NCBI GenBank assembly: GCA_036852015.1
Contig: JAANDG010000004.1
Span: 620,001 to 684,000, forward strand
Direction: 5' to 3'
DNA length: 64,000 bases
DNA from: Pelodera strongyloides
Lineage: Eukaryota; Nematoda; Chromadorea; Rhabditida; Rhabditidae
Shown here: positions 11,001-23,224 of the stretch, one piece after another
How the letters are laid out: the number at the start of each line of letters is the position of its first letter
Position numbering within the stretch: position 1 is the stretch's first letter
The notes under the pieces: model-generated
Database searches by the model: none
The model's input: only the letters and a program-made list of their open reading frames with translations
What the model was told of the DNA's origin: nothing
Made by a program: the position numbers and the translations under genes

Positions 11001-12403
11001 ATCCTCATATTTTCCCTCTTCCTCCTCTTCTGCTTTCATTACAGTCAATAGTTCATGTTTCCTTTTCTCGTAATCTTCGGCCATCATCTGTTTGAATGTC
11101 ATAACCTGAAAATTTATAAAGACTGGTTACGGATCAGGAAAAAGGATCTCTCAATTTTATCATACTGAAAGTCTGGGATTTCACAAACATTACCTTGGAA
11201 ACCGCATTCTATTACGGCGAAAACTAGCAGTGTTATACCGCTCAGAACAGTTCCACCAGCTACCGTACAAAGAAACGGTAAAATTCGTTCTCACGGCTTA
11301 TATGCGTGTACTTGCGTTCTTTCTTCCGGTACCGAAACCCCCCCTTTTTTTCGGTCTATCTTACGCCCTTCACCTTATTTTCATTCTCCACTTCCTGTCC
11401 ATCCTCTCTGTCTTCGGTCATCCTTCTATCAGTCATCACTGAAGGGAATGCTTTTCCCGATTCTCTCAACCTCTCCTTTTCCCTTCTCTTTTCACTGCTC
11501 TTTCCAAGACGAGACACTTCATCCTCAGGAATTGCCTCAATCACGTCTGTGATTTCAGGAGCATCCTGAAACCGTCCGTAATTAGAAGGCGTTCAAGGCT
11601 AAGGATCCTATTTTCGGGTAGGCTCGGCTTTATGTTGTTAGCTATGATGAACTTATAAATTTTCCCAGAAAGTTCCCAATGTGAAGAATAAAAAGTAGCT
11701 GAGTTAGCTGAAGCATCAGAACCCAGAACATATTATAACAAAATTGGACGGACAATTGCAAATTGTATTATATGTATAACCTATTATTGTATTATTGAGC
11801 TCACCTCAATGACGGGATCTCCATTTTCACTCTCATCTTCAACAATTGCGGCGATCATTATATCCGTAATATTTTGTCCCTTTCCATTTACGTCCTTTGT
11901 TTTTGGAACTGCCTGAATTGTTAAATTTATGGATGCCAAATTACCGCGAAATCTATGCACGGCACAGGCACCACATTTTTAGCTCAATTATAAAGGAATT
12001 AACCTGTTGAATTGTCTTCACTTCCAAATTGATATCCTCAAATCCGTCCACTGTGTCCATGGCAGCAGAAATATGCGTTGTCTCCTTATCATTTTTATTT
12101 TCAACGGGTACACCAAGTGGAACAGGCTGTGCGGTTATAGTTTCCTCTAAACAAAATTGAGAACAATCAGACTATCGGACGAAATAAGGGATGGTATGTT
12201 CAAGTAGTAGACCTTTCAAACCTCTTGCTGGCCTCTCATTTAGAAACAGCTATTCGATTATAATATTCTCATATTTTCATTCAAGGTCGGAACCGAAACT
12301 AACTCTTAAGAAATTGCACTGGCCGTTCTTCTTTGTCCTTCGACTTTCCGAAACAACAGCAGAAACTGCTGTCCGTTGTGGACGATGTCTCAGATTGAGG
12401 CAT
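8062..12403 (-). CDS. Acidic, low-complexity protein with N-terminal Cys triplet, function unknown
   Basis: Thirteen exons in transcript order: 12403-12304, 12146-12004, 11912-11805, 11565-11374, 11105-10962, 10764-10684, 10143-10031, 9934-9773, 9579-9449, 9057-8963, 8794-8766, 8703-8566, 8284-8062. They sum to 553 codons with stop. The protein starts MPQSETSSTTDSSFCCCFGK; the Cys triplet near the N-terminus is a possible palmitoylation site (inference). The remainder is rich in E, D, K and S, with predicted helical charged stretches such as EKRREKERLRE and several acidic clusters (SESEDSDSDEE). No enzyme domain or transmembrane segment is seen, which suits a cytoplasmic, membrane-tethered or scaffold-like disordered protein. 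The junction 8766/8703 is the weakest: a 62-nt intron ending AGAG keeps the frame, while retaining it meets TAA after about 40 codons. I do not recognise a homologue. Confidence 0.7.
8865..8942 (-). repeat. Degenerate tRNA-like sequence (tRNA-derived SINE or tRNA pseudogene)
   Basis: On the minus strand an A-box-like TGGCCTAGTGGATAAGAG is followed about 35 nt later by a B-box-like GGTTCTCAACTCC. The anticodon arm does not fold and the B box is poor, so this is not a working tRNA. It lies in the intron between exons 9057-8963 and 8794-8766 of the acidic-protein gene. Confidence 0.35.
9130..9470 (-). repeat. Degenerate minisatellite related to an exon end
   Basis: Repeated units built on GACCACCCAGAAG, spaced about 20-35 nt, run from the end of exon 9579-9449 into the following intron. 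Units are readable in more than one frame as DHPE followed by VIT-like residues, separated by frameshifts. Confidence 0.6.
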
Positions 12404-12727
12404 CTGAAGGATATTCTATGATTAGAAAAAATGGACCGATGCAACTAAGAAAACACACGTGTTTAGAGGGCGGCTTCAACCATTAACATTAGTGGGAAGA
12501 AAAACTATCGGCAGAGAGAATAAACCTAAAAGCTGCAGGAACTTCACAGTGACTTATGAAAAGAAAATGAGTTTTTCTATATAGCCAATCAACTAACAAC
12601 AAGGCAGGTGCATTGATGGAGACGTAGTTAATGTATATTTCTTACTGATGTATATTTCTTTTCTTCAAGTAAATCCTATATTTTGTTTGTTGAAGCAACG
12701 CGTAAACATGTTAATGTTGCAATTATG

Positions 12728-12978
12728 TTAGCGCACTTGTGGTACGCACTTGGCACATTAGTTCGCTTCTAATTTTAAAACAGTATTGTACCTACTTTGG
12801 AAAATTTGCATATGATACGCATCTCCAAAGTATCCTATGTAAATTTGGTGCCGGAAGCTTCGGACGGGCACCAAAAATCTCCATAGGATACATAGTATAT
12901 ATATATATGTATCAAATGCAAATTTCAAAAAGTACTGCAATACTGCTTTAATTGCATTTGGTGGTGTGGTGCGCTAAG
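12728..12978. mobile_element. Fold-back (MITE-like) element with TTAGCGCAC termini
   Basis: Starts TTAGCGCACTTGTGG and ends with the inverted GTGGTGTGGTGCGCTAA. Inside are nested inverted segments around AAATTTGCATATGATAC and its complement, and TATCCTATG/CATAGGATA pairs. No transposase frame. The core resembles the palindrome at 17195, so both may belong to one family. Confidence 0.6.
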
Positions 12979-13950
12979 TGCCGACCAGCACAGAAGTTTT
13001 TTCAACGTTGCAACTTGAGCAAAAAAAATGGCTCCAATTCAAAGAAACATCCCAAGAAGGTCAGAATTTTATCAACAAAGAACAGTGATAAGTTTCTAAT
13101 GAATGTATTGTAAAACAAGGGATGTCGTCAAAGTTGATAGCAAAATAAAAATGTGTGAGTTCAAGGGTAGAGGAAACAACAAAGTCGACTTTAAAAAAAG
13201 GAATAAATCGAGTGGAAAAGTTACTGTTTTATACAACGTTTGTTCCATTGAGTAAACTGAAACAAAATGCGAAAAGCTGCAAACACCAAACATGATGCAC
13301 AATACAAGTCTTTGAGCAGCTGAATATGCAAAAATGGTAGAAAGCATCACCATGTATGGTTCAGTATTTCACCTATAAGGTTACATGTTTAAATGGGTCA
13401 GATGTTTGTTTTTCCAAAAAGTTCACGATATTATGCGCAACCTCCTTGTCGTTCTCTAGGGCAGTTTCTATGGAAACCTGGCCGGGTAGGTGATACCGTG
13501 AAACCTATCGGAGTAGTATTTAGGTTTTCTAAAAAAGAAAAGACCCATAAACTTACACACAACTTGAACAATCAGCGATACTTAATATCTGTTTTTAAAT
13601 TGAATTAAGCTCTAAAAAAGTCAGATTACTTCACAAGTTGCAAAAATTACGTGTATGAAAGAAAATATGAATCATAAAGAGTAATAAGATAAGACAATAA
13701 AGGATAAAGGACGAGAGTTAAAAAATGAGAAATCTTTTCGGATATTCACATAAAAAGACGGGGGCAGTTTATCAATTTTCGCTAAATTGAAAGTCTTTTT
13801 TCTGAATCGTTCCTAATGAGGCTGAATTTGTGCGGAAAACCAAAAAAACATTCGGAAGCCAAAGAAAAAACAACCTAAGAATAAATCGTCTTCGGTCAAA
13901 AGTATTCATAAAAGAACACAATTTCTGCCCTCCAAAGCAATACTATCAAA

Positions 13951-14065
13951 TAATATATAAAAAGTATAATAATCAGAATTATTAAAATAAACTAGGATTT
14001 AAATATATAAAATAATACATAAAAAGTATAATAATCAGAATTATTAAAATAAACTAGGATTTAAA
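13951..14065. repeat. Two-copy tandem duplication, unit about 62 bp
   Basis: A segment containing AGTATAATAATCAGAATTAT and AAACTAGGATTTAAA occurs twice back to back with few differences. Intergenic. Confidence 0.85.
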
Positions 14066-14448
14066 GTTTAAAGTGCCACCTATAGACCTTGTGTTGAGTG
14101 TTTATTGCTAAAGCTTTTCCATCCAAGATTGTGAACTATATCCTTAGTCTTAAAATAACTTTTCCCATTCTGAATAAATGTAGCCGTGAGTAAACTGTAT
14201 TATTTTCACATAGGCTACGGCTACTTATTCGATATAGAATATGTATTCTGATTTTCTGATGATTGCTTCAGAAGACCACTCCAATAGATTTACTGATAGG
14301 AACTACAACAACAACAATCAAATGTTATGTGATTATCCGTAGGTAATAAAATATTGTACATCATCTCTCTCCCTACTTTCCGTGACACATTTGTTCAATT
14401 TCATAATATTTGTATTTTATTATTTTATGTATGTATATATAGCTCTGA

Positions 14449-14488
14449 TGAGAGAGACAGAGGAGAGAGATGGAGAGAGAGAGAGAAA
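14449..14488. repeat. GA-rich microsatellite
   Basis: Interrupted (GA)n run in intergenic sequence. Confidence 0.8.
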
Positions 14489-17194
14489 ACAAAAATATGA
14501 ATAAATGTTTCCATTCTAAATATAAGTAGTGTACTAACCAGATGCCAATCAGGGGAGGCCATTTGGTCCCTACTTTCCTCTTTTCGGTTAGCAAATATTT
14601 ACTTTCTTCTTGTTTTCATTCCATTTCTTTTTCTTTTCTTCCGAAATATCTTTAAGAGACGTTAACCACGATGGAAAAGTATTTAGACAAATAAGTGGTG
14701 AGATCAGCAGCGAAATCGATGAAAATATAGAACTGGGTAGTGGTAGGGAGGTGTAAATTAAAAATTAATATGGATTTTGTCCCTCACTTCCGTCCTTCAA
14801 ACACCCATATTCGGAGATTTTCCGATGAATATTAATAAACAGAAAACGAATGTTGAAAGGAAAAATATTTGCTGTTCGAGTCCTTCAGTGAAGAAGTGAA
14901 GGGTAGGTTCTTACAGGTTACAGGAGTAAATCAGGAGGTCAGTGATGTAAATTAGGAGTAATAATATAGTAAAATAAGTACTTAGTAGTAAAAGTTTCGT
15001 AAACGTAGAGCACGCTACGTAGTAGTACAAATATAGCGCTTGTATAATGTAGTAATAATTAATGAAAGAAAAATAGGGGGTTTCGAGCGGCTTGCAGTGC
15101 GAATATTGGCTTAATCTGTTGGTTTCAGGGAATACAATATAAATATTATCTGAATTCCAAAAATCAATGGCTCAATGGCAGTAAGATCAGTTTGCTTTCA
15201 GCACACACAAAAAAACGACTGTCCAACGCAGAATGTAAAATAAATATAATGGATTTCTAATAGACCCTTTAGCTTCCTGTGAAATATCGTTCAAAAACCT
15301 TTTGAAATTGAATTAAAAAAGAGACGTCACATAAATTGCTTCACAATAAAGAACAATAATTGCAGCAATTACAAACGGAGCACGTTCTTGATGTGAAGCT
15401 CCAGATTTATTAGAAGGCAGATAAACTACACTTTGAGTGTCAAGTTATAAAGTTATTGAATTCGTCTCTTTACGTAAAAGAGTGGATTCCGAAAGACAAA
15501 GGCGGGAAAAAACCATTGATCAAAGCAAGCTGGTGGAAACTCATAAAAAGAACAATATAACACGCAAAGTGTGATAAGAAGGAATGTGCCTCGTTTAGAA
15601 ATTCACCGGAAATCACCGAGCTTTGCAGGTCCTAAGCCTTGCAATTAATTATAATTAATAATTACAATTAGAGTGAAAGCAACACAACCCTCCAACACGT
15701 ATGTTCACCATTCAATTTAAACGGTAACTGACCGTAAAAAATGTCAGATTAAACGAAAATATTTACAATCCCGACTATTGAAAACGTTTTCATTTCTCTA
15801 ATGAAAACAGAGAAGAACGATAAATAAAGAATTAAATAGTGGTCAGAGTGTGGACTCTCTAATGACAAATGTATATTTATTCGGCTTACTCATTTTCGTT
15901 TATTTTAAAACAGAAAACAACACGAGATAATTCACAAATGATTCGTGCTAATAATACATAGTTATGTTTACATTTCGGTGGCTTGTGTTTGAATGCAATA
16001 TCGAGGGTGTAAACAAATTTTTATTGAGAAAACGACCATATAGTTAGTAACTTGTCTTATAAAGGGGAACCCGATTGGGAGGAAAAGTAACACTTTAATG
16101 ATATAAAAAAACATTAGATATAAAAAAGGATTATTTGGATTTGGTGCACCACTCCCCAGTTAGTAGGTGCACCACTCCAACAGTTATTCAAAATAAGTAT
16201 AGATACAACTACTTTGAAGACTTGGACGCTTATTAGATAAACTTCAAGTGTTCCCCAAAATAAAAATGCGCCAATCGAAATAACAGAGCAGTCGTTATGA
16301 ATTTAGTTCAGGAAACAACACGTGACAAAGAATTTGAAATTATTTGATAAAACTTTTCTTTATCACCTAATAATCACCAGATAAACAGCTTTATAGCTGT
16401 TAACTCGTGAAAATGATCGCTTACGTTGTTTATAAATAAATGTGTAATTAAACATTTCATTGTTAATTAATTAAAACTAGTATGTTTCGTCCCCTTAAAC
16501 TGAAACTGCTATATTTATAAGAAGCCTTCATCTGCGCTATGATTTTTTTGAATTAATGAAAATTCAACTGAGCTTCCCTACGTCTGGAATATTGTCGGTA
16601 AAATACATACTATTATTCGTAAAGTATATAATTTGTTCCATACAACATAGAAATGAAACAAGTAGTGTTGTAAAAGTAAAGTAAATTGAAACATTCCACA
16701 AATACCAATACAGTGGCCGGGGAATTGTTGAGTAAATAATGCACACTCTGTGGAGTATGGAAGACTGAATAATTTAGATGTGTAAAGTGTAAACGACTAT
16801 AATACACAGAAATCATGCACTGCTATACATTGAGTACACATTTGTTGATATACATCTCGTCGAATATAACATGATTAAATTTGAATTAGCGAAGACATAT
16901 GTCAGATCAAACATTACAGACAAACTACAAGATTTAATATATCACATTGTAAATGTAGGTATGGTATGCAGGTATAAGGCATACTAATGCAACTGGAAAG
17001 TGAGTACAGCGTTGCTCTGGCACTGAATAACCATAAATACAATTAATATTATATACTGACTTGTATCTTTTCAGAATAAATACGTAACCAATGACGTACG
17101 TTAGTTCTTACTCTCTACGTCTTAATTAGCCTTTGACTAATACAAGATTAAGTTTTTTCAAAGCAAAGCACTTGAAGACGTACATGATATTTAC

Positions 17195-17365
17195 TTAAAG
17201 CGAAATGCCAGCTCCTTTGGAAAATTTGCATATGATAAGCAAAGCCTATGTATCCTATGCTAATTTTGCGCGATCGTCCACGGCTATCGCGCAAAATTAG
17301 CATAGGATACATCGGATTTGCTTATCATATGCAAATTTTCCAAAGGAGCTGGCATTTCGCTTTAA
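17195..17365. mobile_element. 171-bp near-perfect palindrome flanked by TTAA
   Basis: TTAAAGCGAAATGCCAGCTC at the left end is matched by its reverse complement at 17346-17365, and the arms remain nearly identical to a short loop around 17275-17285. The element carries no gene. TTAA on both sides suggests insertion at a TTAA target. It would form an almost complete hairpin as single strand or RNA. Confidence 0.75.
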
Positions 17366-18920
17366 TGTCAAGCATTTTAATATTAAGTTTATTGCAGGAC
17401 GCAAATGTATGAATGTATTGAATCTAGACCTATTCAGCATAACATATAAGTCATGTGATGCGGTTTCAAACAATGCGATGAATTGCTTTGAAAATATATC
17501 GTTTTCAGTCTATTGCTCATTGCCCATATAAAGACGGAAATTTTGGTTTGTATAAAGTGACAAATTGTGTAATAAAAGAAGAATAGTCATAGTTCGTCGG
17601 AATAGACTGATGATACGGAGACCATTCGCTTTTGTTTGTAAAAGTGAAATTCGCGAGAACATAACATGTGATTGTTGTACGTAGGAACGGATGAAATTCT
17701 CAAGCAACATGTACATGTGAAAACATGTGGTAGTATATGGGGAGCGAGACTACCTCCGATCATGTTATCACCCTTACTCCCTAAGTTAGCGAGAATGCAA
17801 CCGTGTTCTCCATGAAGATGATTTCCGGTAGTGAAGACCGGTGCGCCGCGGCGCGGCACACAAGCCAAGCATACTCATTCTCAGTGGCATTGATGTGTCT
17901 GTGACACATAATTTATAAGAATTACTACCAAACACAATGAAAATTGTTGACTATTATACTCAGAAGAAGAAGTAATCGTTAAAATTGTCCAGTGACCAAC
18001 GTCTCGTTTCTGTTTTCTCTTCATGAAACGCGCAAACTAATCTCAAACACAAATTTTCATTTTTCAAACCAAAATGCACAGTTATCTAGCGAAGAAAGAG
18101 GTAAACGAACTCATTTTTCTCTTAGAATCAATAAGGTTTTTTCACCAGAAAAAAAAGAATATAAAGTTTTGGGAATATAGAATGTACTCGGTACTCCACC
18201 ATCGACCAAACTTCACTCAATTCTCAATTGCATAATAGTGGACTGAAACGAAGAAAACAATTAACCTAGGAATGGGGTACTTTATCCAAAAAAAGTGGGC
18301 TCTATGAATCCTCTTCCACACTAAATTTGGATTTTTTATTACGCATCCAAAATATTCACAGATGAAGGTTAGCTCTCTTTCAGATCTAGAGGAATGCAAT
18401 GCTTGCGAGAACCGCAGAAAAATCACGCGTAGAATAATAATAATAATAATTTATGCAAAAAGACAAAAAAAAATATTTGTAAACGAGCAAGGCAAATGGG
18501 CACTCAGGGAAGGGGTATGAAAGGTAGGAAAGCCAAGAATAAACCACTACCAACTCTTACCTAGTCCCCAATTACAAAGGGTTTGAGAGAATTTTATGAG
18601 AAACAAAATAATAAAATAAGATGTGAATTTGTCGTTCGTGTATCCATAGTGATATGGAGAAAGAACGTCAGAATAATAATAAGCGATGAAACAGAAAAGA
18701 ATAAAATTTAATCAAAAGCGATTTTTTTATAAATTCAAGAAAAATAAAGGTAAACTCATTGTCAGGGGTAGCATCCACATAATTGTTATGCCCGGCGCGT
18801 ATATGTATGTTTATTGTTTATCCACCGTGAAACAAATCTATCATTACCGTGGGGAAGACGTAGAGATTACCTAGATACTTACAGAAGTTAAGGTATTGGT
18901 ATAGGCAATACAAAGGTTAC

Positions 18921-19160
18921 TTAGAGAGAGATAGGGATGGAGAGGGAGAGGGAGAGAGAGATAGGGAGGGAGGGAGAGAAAGTTTAAGAGATGAGGTGTA
19001 TTTGCAACTTGTTGGCTCACGCCTCGACCATGTGCACTGCACTCGAGAAGTAGCGGGTGAAAGTCAGAAACACTTGAAGGTTTCGATTTGAAAGAATGCA
19101 CAGGGAGAGAGAGAGAGGGAGAGAAAGAGAGTGGTAGAGAAAGAGAGAGAATTGAGAAAG
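18921..19160. repeat. GA-rich microsatellite cluster
   Basis: Two interrupted (GA)n runs, about 18921-18985 and 19098-19160, with ordinary sequence between them. Confidence 0.8.
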
Positions 19161-19277
19161 TAATGAAGGGGAGAGAAAGAGAGAAGTGAGGACATTATCA
19201 GAAAAGTAGCTGATGTGGGAACACAGTATCAGGTGCCATAACTATCAAATCTAGAATTATGGAATAAGAGATCTTCT

Positions 19278-19308
19278 TTCCTTCTCTCTCGCTCTTTCTC
19301 TCTCTCCT

Positions 19309-19349
<41 letters not shown>

Positions 19350-19372
19350 CTGTCTCTCTTGCTGTCTCTCTT
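19278..19372. repeat. (CT)n microsatellite
   Basis: Long interrupted CT run, inverse in sense to the GA cluster just upstream, so the two could pair. Confidence 0.85.
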
Positions 19373-20001
19373 TGGTTTACAGGTCCTCCAAAATACTAAG
19401 AGTTACCGCTATAGAATCGTGGCTCATGGTCAGCACATCTTATTGTGATTTAATAATTTTTCAGCCCTAGTAATTTACTAGGAATTAAGCTAGTTTGCGA
19501 ATATAAATGGTTGATTATGGAACTACAGACTACAGACTACAAACCACAGATTGCTCTGAACAGACTACATGTTACTGGAAAGCTTAAAAAAGTAGGGAAT
19601 TGTGTGGTGTCTGCATCTCTTCTACAATCAAAGGGGGTCAATGATGTATGAAAGAACCAATCGTACGGGACCGATCATTTGATTTCAATTCAATGGGAGA
19701 GGGTTTTAGAAAGTTATGGGGTTTGTTTGATCGTTTGATTTTTCAGTCAAACATTTAGGGGTCAGGCACATAAAAACACTAGTTGTAGTTCTGCGCCATC
19801 ATCAAATTATTCCTACTTGATCTATGGGGTTCACAAAAAGTCGGTACTCAAATTTTTGGAATTAGAATGTGAAAACTTGGATTGCATATGCAAATTTGGA
19901 GCTGATGGGGGATCTGTTAGACAAAATAATTTACATTTGGAGAACGTTTCACAGTTTGTTTGGTTCACGAACCTTTACATATATTACGAGTTAACCTTTT
20001 C

Positions 20002-20003
20002 AG
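20002..20003 (+). promoter_or_regulatory. Likely trans-splice (spliced leader) acceptor
   Basis: A strong CCTTTTCAG acceptor lies 17 nt before the ATG at 20021, with no upstream exon in frame that it could serve. In nematodes this arrangement is typical of spliced-leader addition; the inference rests on position only. Confidence 0.45.
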
Positions 20004-20020
20004 ACCTATTTTGGAGAACA

Positions 20021-23000
20021 ATGAGGAGCCTTGTACTGCTTCTGTTACTTATGGAATGTCTAAAGGGAGACAGAAGGACTACTAAGGGAGGTTCCATACC
20101 AGCCGATCCCGATGAAGATATACTTGACGAAGGACCGAAACCATATAATGTATTCGATGACCGACTCGCGCATTATCTAATGGAGTAAGTTAAATGTACT
20201 GTAAAGGTTCACATAAAATATTTAAACTAATTGTGAGAAGATTATTTGAGGAACTGACAAAGCACCTCAATGAAGTCTTAGGTTTAGGCTAAAAATTGGG
20301 CTTAGCCTAAGCCTAAGACTCTCGCAAATGAATAGGACGCAAAAAAACATCAAAACGAATCGTTAAGAAAATTTAGGAGTTCTATTTAGCAGACGCAGAC
20401 TATGTCTGCAATACCCATGTGATGCAAGATGCAACCACATGTTGCCCGCCTCGTCACCCTTTTGAAAGACTAAAGAAAAGACTGAGTGAGACAGAAATAC
20501 GTATATGTGTCTGTGCATAGAATGCAATTGAACTTGTCTCACTTATGGTTGGAAGGGGATTTGAATATAAAGGCCCTCTAAGATTTTAAGAGTTGAACTT
20601 GAATATAAAGGCCCAGAATTCCATTGAATTGCAAGATAACTAATAATTATTATACGAAAATTGCAGGAATTTCAATAGTATAACTCCTGAACAACGAATC
20701 GCTATGTCGTTAAAACTCGGACAGCTCGCCTTGTACTTTAGACTACACAAGAAGTATATCAAATACGCATCCACTGGGTTAGTTTCTCCTTTTTATTGCA
20801 CTTCTTAGCTATAATTAGATCGCTAACACAGTAATTACCTTGGCTAATGATTATGTAGTGAATGGTAATAGTTATTATAATAATTACATATTATATTCTC
20901 GAAATTAGCTTAAATGTAAATTTTTTATTATTTCGTAATTACCCTTTTCAGCTATGAGTTCGGCTACCCGAGTCTGTACGAGTGGGATGATACAATCGCC
21001 CGGCCATGCAAGAATATAACTGACAAGTCGATTTTGGTGGTCAGTTTTCTAACAATCAAATGGTTATTCAGAGTTTGGTAAAGTCGGCAAAGTAATATTA
21101 AATAACGGTGACATATTTTCAGCACTGCGTCCAGTCTATTCACAAAGAGGTTTCAACGACCACTTCGTGGCTCAACAAAGGGGAATTATCACTAGAGTAA
21201 GGTTAAAAATAAATAAATTTACGGTAATTGAGTCCAAATACGGTTGAATATGTGCCTTATGAGATATACGTGCTTAGAACGTATTGAAGCTGTAACTCTA
21301 ATATAATAACGGTTCACGCAAACTTTAGCGCTGAAACGGTGACCAATCGTTTGGAGAATCGCTATATGACCAGAGATCTCACCATATCTCAACTGCTCTG
21401 TTACCTGACGATGGCTCCCGGACTCCTCGCCATGAAATACATCCCCTACTGTCGATACGACGTTGGACAGACAAAAGATACTAAGGGACAGAATATTACT
21501 GTGGGTAACTGCAAAATATGGGCTTTCAGAGCTCTAGTATGAGTATGGTACTTCTCTAATTGTAAAAGGATCTTCAATGAAAGGGTTTGTTGACAGCTGG
21601 AGCTTAGATCAGAATGACGAATCGCAAGCGTTGTGTTCTGTCATACGTTTGATTACGTAAATATAATCGGTGTCACCCTAGGCTTAGCGTAGGGTGATAC
21701 CGATTATATTTACTTTGCTAGGCCTTAGATTCAGCTTTGGCGCCAGGAGGCTTTAGTTCTCAAATTTCAGATAAAATGGAACTATGCGGCCATTCGCAAC
21801 CGTACAAATGGAAGTCCATTCGAATTATTTGACGAGGTCATCGGAGACGACTACGAATGTGCAACTAAGAGGTAATTACAAATTACAGAGTGTAATTTGT
21901 GTAATATGTATGAAATTTATTCTCAGTGTCAAGTGTCAAGGTGATTCTTCGCAACTAACGGTGTATATGGTATACATTAAAAGATATCAATTTATTATGC
22001 ATTATTAGGTGAAGAAATAATGATATTTCCTAGTTTCTGTCCGGATCCCTGTGCGGAAACCGACAATCTCGGACATTCACTATTCGTGTGTCCGCGGCGA
22101 GGAAAATGTAGTTTACCGGTATGTTCTACTTGATTTGCTTTATATCTAATATATGCTGATGGGATACTCCCTTTAGGGTGCGCCGGGGAGGTGCGCCACA
22201 TGCGCCCGAGATGTGTGCTATGCCAGGTGGTGCACCGGCGGCGTGCACGTGGTATATCTGCCGCGTCTCCTCCAAAGAAGTATGCCACTGCGAAAAATGT
22301 CACTGGGTCACAGGTACGCACCTTAATTGAGGGACCCTCAACAGCGCGAAGTATCATCATTGATAACGTAAACGTATGCTGAGTAACTAGGTTCCCTTTA
22401 GTCCAAGTTATGTGGTCTTACCATTTTCTATGAAAGGCTTGAGCATTTCAGCGAGAACTCAACAGTTACCTCCCAGCAATGCGAAAAAACGACTGGAATG
22501 AATCGTGTCCTTGCACAAAACAGCAATAGTAAGTTGTTCTGTTTGTGGAAGCGCGACAGTACACCAATACATATCCGCGCACTCCTCGCACCCCCGCGGC
22601 ACTCAGTAGAGGGGTGCGCTGCGAAGCCTCTTCTTATGTAAGATGCGAAGCTACACTTTATAGCGTATAGTTTTACGATGTACACACATGATATTAACAC
22701 TCATTGCTTACTTGCTTACGTTACCGTATATATAATTTTCAGCTACCGGGCAGACACCGGTACATGCGTACTCAAGAATATGTGCTTTGGCTACGACGAA
22801 TGCAACAATGGTAGGATTTTAGCGTCATTGTCAGCAATTATTTTCAAGGCCCACTTTCAACGAAACGAGAAGTTATAAAAATTCATAAAAACATAATACA
22901 GTATCGCACTTCACAAACCTGGTACAGTATAACATATAAAACAAATGTAGCGCATAAACATAGCTATGATGCATGCCATAAGATTTTGACTAATTGCATA

Positions 23001-23224
23001 AGCAAAGCATATTCTTTGCAGCCAGTGAAATCTGCATGCCGTCCATGAACGGCCCTCGTTGTGTCTGTCAACTGGGTTTCTACCGTAACGGCTCTGATTT
23101 TTGTGTCAAAACTGGATTCCTAGATCAGAAGTGGTACAGCCTTGGTGTAGCGGCTGACTCGTCAAATCCTCTAAGAATCGTAACAGTACCCATAACAATA
23201 ATAGTACTTTTGGTAACGGTCTAA
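20021..23224 (+). CDS. Secreted or GPI-anchored Cys-rich protein with EGF-like C-terminus
   Basis: Exons: 20021-20184, 20667-20777, 20952-21039, 21123-21196, 21329-21536, 21771-21871, 21927-21940, 22009-22118, 22177-22242, 22278-22313, 22452-22528, 22743-22810, 23022-23224 (440 codons with stop). It begins with a clear signal peptide (MRSLVLLLLLMECLKG). The N-terminal half has scattered Cys and N-glycosylation sites (NIT, NRT) and matches no domain I know. The C-terminal half is Cys-dense, with CPDPC, then an EGF-like stretch: ESCPCTKQQYYRADTGTCV, ICMPSMNGPRCVCQLGFY and SDFCVKTGF. It ends in a hydrophobic tail (VPITIIVLLVTV) with no basic residues after it, which suits a GPI signal. Exon 21927-21940 is only 14 nt but is needed for phase. 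The block 22177-22528 has three phase-consistent splice solutions; the one given uses canonical acceptors and a 35-nt intron. AATAAA at 23321-23326. Likely an extracellular surface protein; partner unknown. Confidence 0.72.
20276..20319. repeat. Short inverted repeat in intron
   Basis: GTCTTAGGTTTAGGCTAA is followed after a short loop by TTAGCCTAAGCCTAAGAC, forming a stem of about 18 bp in the first intron of the EGF-like gene. Confidence 0.8.
21656..21713. repeat. Near-perfect 58-bp hairpin in intron
   Basis: GTAAATATAATCGGTGTCAC is mirrored by GTGATACCGATTATATTTAC, with a loop of about 12 nt. One mismatch in about 23 bp. It lies in the intron between exons 21329-21536 and 21771-21871. Confidence 0.9.

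Larger units (their letters stand above)
12404..20002. other. Gene-poor region between divergent genes
   Basis: No splice-supported coding exon was found on either strand over 7.6 kb. It holds the two fold-back elements listed separately, a 62-bp tandem duplication and several GA/CT microsatellites. Promoters of the flanking divergent genes must lie at its ends, but no motif is distinctive enough to place them. Confidence 0.5.

Noticed and set aside
21995..22360. A 121-codon minus-strand frame
   Set aside because: It is the shadow of the Cys-rich exons of the plus-strand EGF-like gene, which have splice sites and a domain pattern.
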